Positions 63,223 through 64,000 of a stretch of DNA of 64,000 nt are shown piece after piece. The translations under genes and the position numbers were made by a program. The stretch lies in the NCBI GenBank assembly GCA_017993775.1, contig JAGOMA010000019.1:35955-99954 (forward strand), given 5' to 3'. The notes below the pieces were generated by a model, which did not search any database, was not told where the DNA came from, and saw nothing but the letters and a program-made list of their open reading frames with translations. Source of the stretch: Chloroflexota bacterium. GTDB lineage: Bacteria; Chloroflexota; Anaerolineae; Promineifilales; Promineifilaceae. How positions within the stretch are numbered: the stretch's first letter is position 1; the number at the start of each line of letters is the position of its first letter.

Positions 63223-63501
63223 TTACGCACCTACGATAGCTCGGATAAGAAAGTGAATTGATTGTGAAAAAATAAGATCCCAAACCCATAGAAAAGCAGC
63301 CATCAACGTAGAAACAGCCAGCACAATTGCCGTCAGACGCCAGGATTCTTCTCGTGTTGGCCAGGTTACTTTACGCAGTTCACCACGTGTTTCCCGAAAA
63401 TAACGTGTAAGCGGATTCACCTGTTTAGGGCTTTTCTTGTCGGCTTTTTTAGCTTTGTCTTGTTTTGGTTTTTCGGTCTTCTCTTCTTCTTCTTTTGTCA
63501 C
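63223..63501 (-). CDS. secE: Preprotein translocase subunit SecE
   Basis: The product has 92 residues. A highly charged Lys/Glu N-terminus (about 1-30) precedes the conserved amphipathic block RYFRETRGELRKVTWPTREESW and one membrane helix (AIVLAVSTLMAAFLWVWDLIF). It clamps SecY. It lies between tRNA-Trp and nusG as in many bacteria. Confidence 0.95.
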   Translation of the reverse strand: MTKEEEEKTEKPKQDKAKKADKKSPKQVNPLTRYFRETRGELRKVTWPTREESWRLTAIVLAVSTLMAAFLWVWDLIFSQSIHFLIRAIVGA

Positions 63502-63524
63502 AACACACCATTATTTAGATGATT

Positions 63525-63555
63525 AACCTCCGGGGGACTATCCAACCCGGAGGTT
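63525..63555. terminator. Hairpin between tRNA-Trp and secE
   Basis: A 10-bp perfect stem (63525-63534 with 63546-63555) and 11-nt loop. No T run follows on the minus strand, so on the coding strand it may act as an attenuator or a processing site next to the tRNA rather than a full terminator. Confidence 0.5.
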
Positions 63556-63559
63556 TTTA

Positions 63560-63632
63560 CAGGGGGTGCAGGAATCGAACCCGCAGCCTACGGTTTTGGA
63601 GACCGTCGCTCTGCCAATTGAGCTAACCCCCT
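63560..63632 (-). tRNA. tRNA-Trp (anticodon CCA)
   Basis: A 73-nt cloverleaf on the minus strand: acceptor AGGGGGU/ACCCCCU, D arm GCUC...GAGC, anticodon stem ACGGU/ACCGU with loop CUCCAAA (anticodon CCA) and T arm GCGGGTTCGATTCCTGC. No CCA is encoded. It lies between rpmG and secE. Confidence 0.96.
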
Positions 63633-63653
63633 ACATACGGCAATTATAACACC

Positions 63654-63818
63654 TTAACGCGTTTCGCGATGCAAGCGATGCTGGCGGCAACGAGGGCAAT
63701 ATTTTTCAAGTTCCATACGTGTCGGATCGTTGCGTCGGTTTTTTTCGGTTAAATAATTACGCTCTTTGCACTCTGTGCAAGCTAAAGTAATGTGAAGACG
63801 AACTGCTTTTTTTGCCAT
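63654..63818 (-). CDS. rpmG: Ribosomal protein L33, zinc-ribbon type
   Basis: The product has 54 residues from ATG 63818. Two Cys pairs (CTEC near residue 14 and CPRC near residue 41) make a zinc ribbon, the C+ form of L33. [22 protein letters not shown] is the family core. The longer frame to 63854 is rejected because [14 protein letters not shown] is the canonical start. Confidence 0.96.
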   Translation of the reverse strand: MAKKAVRLHITLACTECKERNYLTEKNRRNDPTRMELEKYCPRCRQHRLHRETR

Positions 63819-63833
63819 GATAATAAACTCGAT

Positions 63834-63860
63834 GCAGGGGTGCATGAAATGCACCCCTGC
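63834..63860 (-). terminator. Hairpin between tuf and rpmG
   Basis: A perfect 11-bp stem (63834-63844 with 63850-63860) with 5-nt loop lies 13 bases after the tuf stop. No T run follows on the minus strand; it may be a partial terminator. Confidence 0.6.
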
Positions 63861-63873
63861 CTATGTTTTTGAT

Positions 63874-64000
63874 TTATTTGATGATCTGGGTAATGACCCC
63901 AGCGCCAACTGTCAGACCGCCTTCGCGAATGGCAAACTTGCTGCCTTGCTCCAACGCCACAGGCGTAATCAGCTTGACATTCAGGTTTACGTTATCGCCA
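63874..64000 (-). CDS. tuf: Elongation factor Tu, C-terminal end (5' part outside window)
   Basis: The last 41 codons are present on the minus strand: [21 protein letters not shown] followed by [19 protein letters not shown] and TAA. This is the end of domain III of EF-Tu, which carries aminoacyl-tRNA to the ribosome. The gene runs off the window's right edge and heads the rpmG-trnW-secE-nusG group. Confidence 0.95.
   Translation of the reverse strand, partial: GDNVNLNVKLITPVALEQGSKFAIREGGLTVGAGVITQIIK

Overview
The window (about 64 kb, clearly GC-rich by eye) looks like a chromosomal segment of a Chloroflexota bacterium, probably a filamentous Anaerolineae-like lineage. This is inferred from the mix of genes: a BTAD/NB-ARC/TPR regulator, an LCP protein with a LytR_C domain, PPC-repeat lipoproteins, proline/threonine-rich anchored proteins, a kinase-FGE fusion, and a giant NEW3/FG-GAP surface protein with a short tail of the kind seen on Chloroflexota exoproteins. 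No 16S gene is present, so the placement is not proven. The most striking global signal is a palindromic octamer, ACGGCCGT, scattered through coding and non-coding DNA far above chance. It imprints Thr-Ala-Val, Asn-Gly-Arg and Arg-Pro peptides on many proteins.

Layout: 1-4.9 kb holds a beta-propeller gene end, an EamA transporter, a CrtI-like flavoprotein, a 53-codon basic protein and a PAS histidine kinase. 4.9-9.8 kb (minus strand) is a translation and cell-shape block: tRNA-Gln, gltX, rodA and the minCDE operon. 9.9-17.8 kb is a membrane glycosyltransferase (GT-C/GT87/GT39-like) cluster. It includes one decayed copy next to an 87-bp MITE-like hairpin and one gene cut by a single in-frame amber codon. 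17.8-22.3 kb (minus) holds a D-2-hydroxyacid dehydrogenase, a GrdB-family gene that reads through an in-frame UGA (probable selenoprotein with a SECIS-like hairpin), an enoyl-CoA hydratase, an unknown protein and a CPBP-like membrane protein.

22.3-30.6 kb carries an MFS transporter, hutI and an envelope set (parvulin lipoprotein, anchored protein, PPC lipoprotein, LCP ligase). 30.7-36.5 kb holds gyrA and a 1020-residue BTAD/NB-ARC/TPR regulator. The regulator is divergent from a small gene translationally coupled to a 4052-residue secreted protein (36.9-49.1 kb). 49.1-53.6 kb has a trans-sulfuration-type PLP enzyme, a YihY-like membrane protein, a methyltransferase, and Nudix and short pyrophosphatase genes. 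53.7-60 kb holds a degenerate kinase fused to an FGE domain, RNase J, a PP2C phosphatase, a TPR protein and Maf. 60-64 kb (minus) is the conserved tuf-rpmG-trnW-secE-nusG-rplKAJL block.

Most promising for follow-up: the putative selenoprotein, the iterated palindrome, the small-gene/giant-protein pair with its divergent regulator, and the kinase-FGE fusion whose catalytic Asp is Asn.
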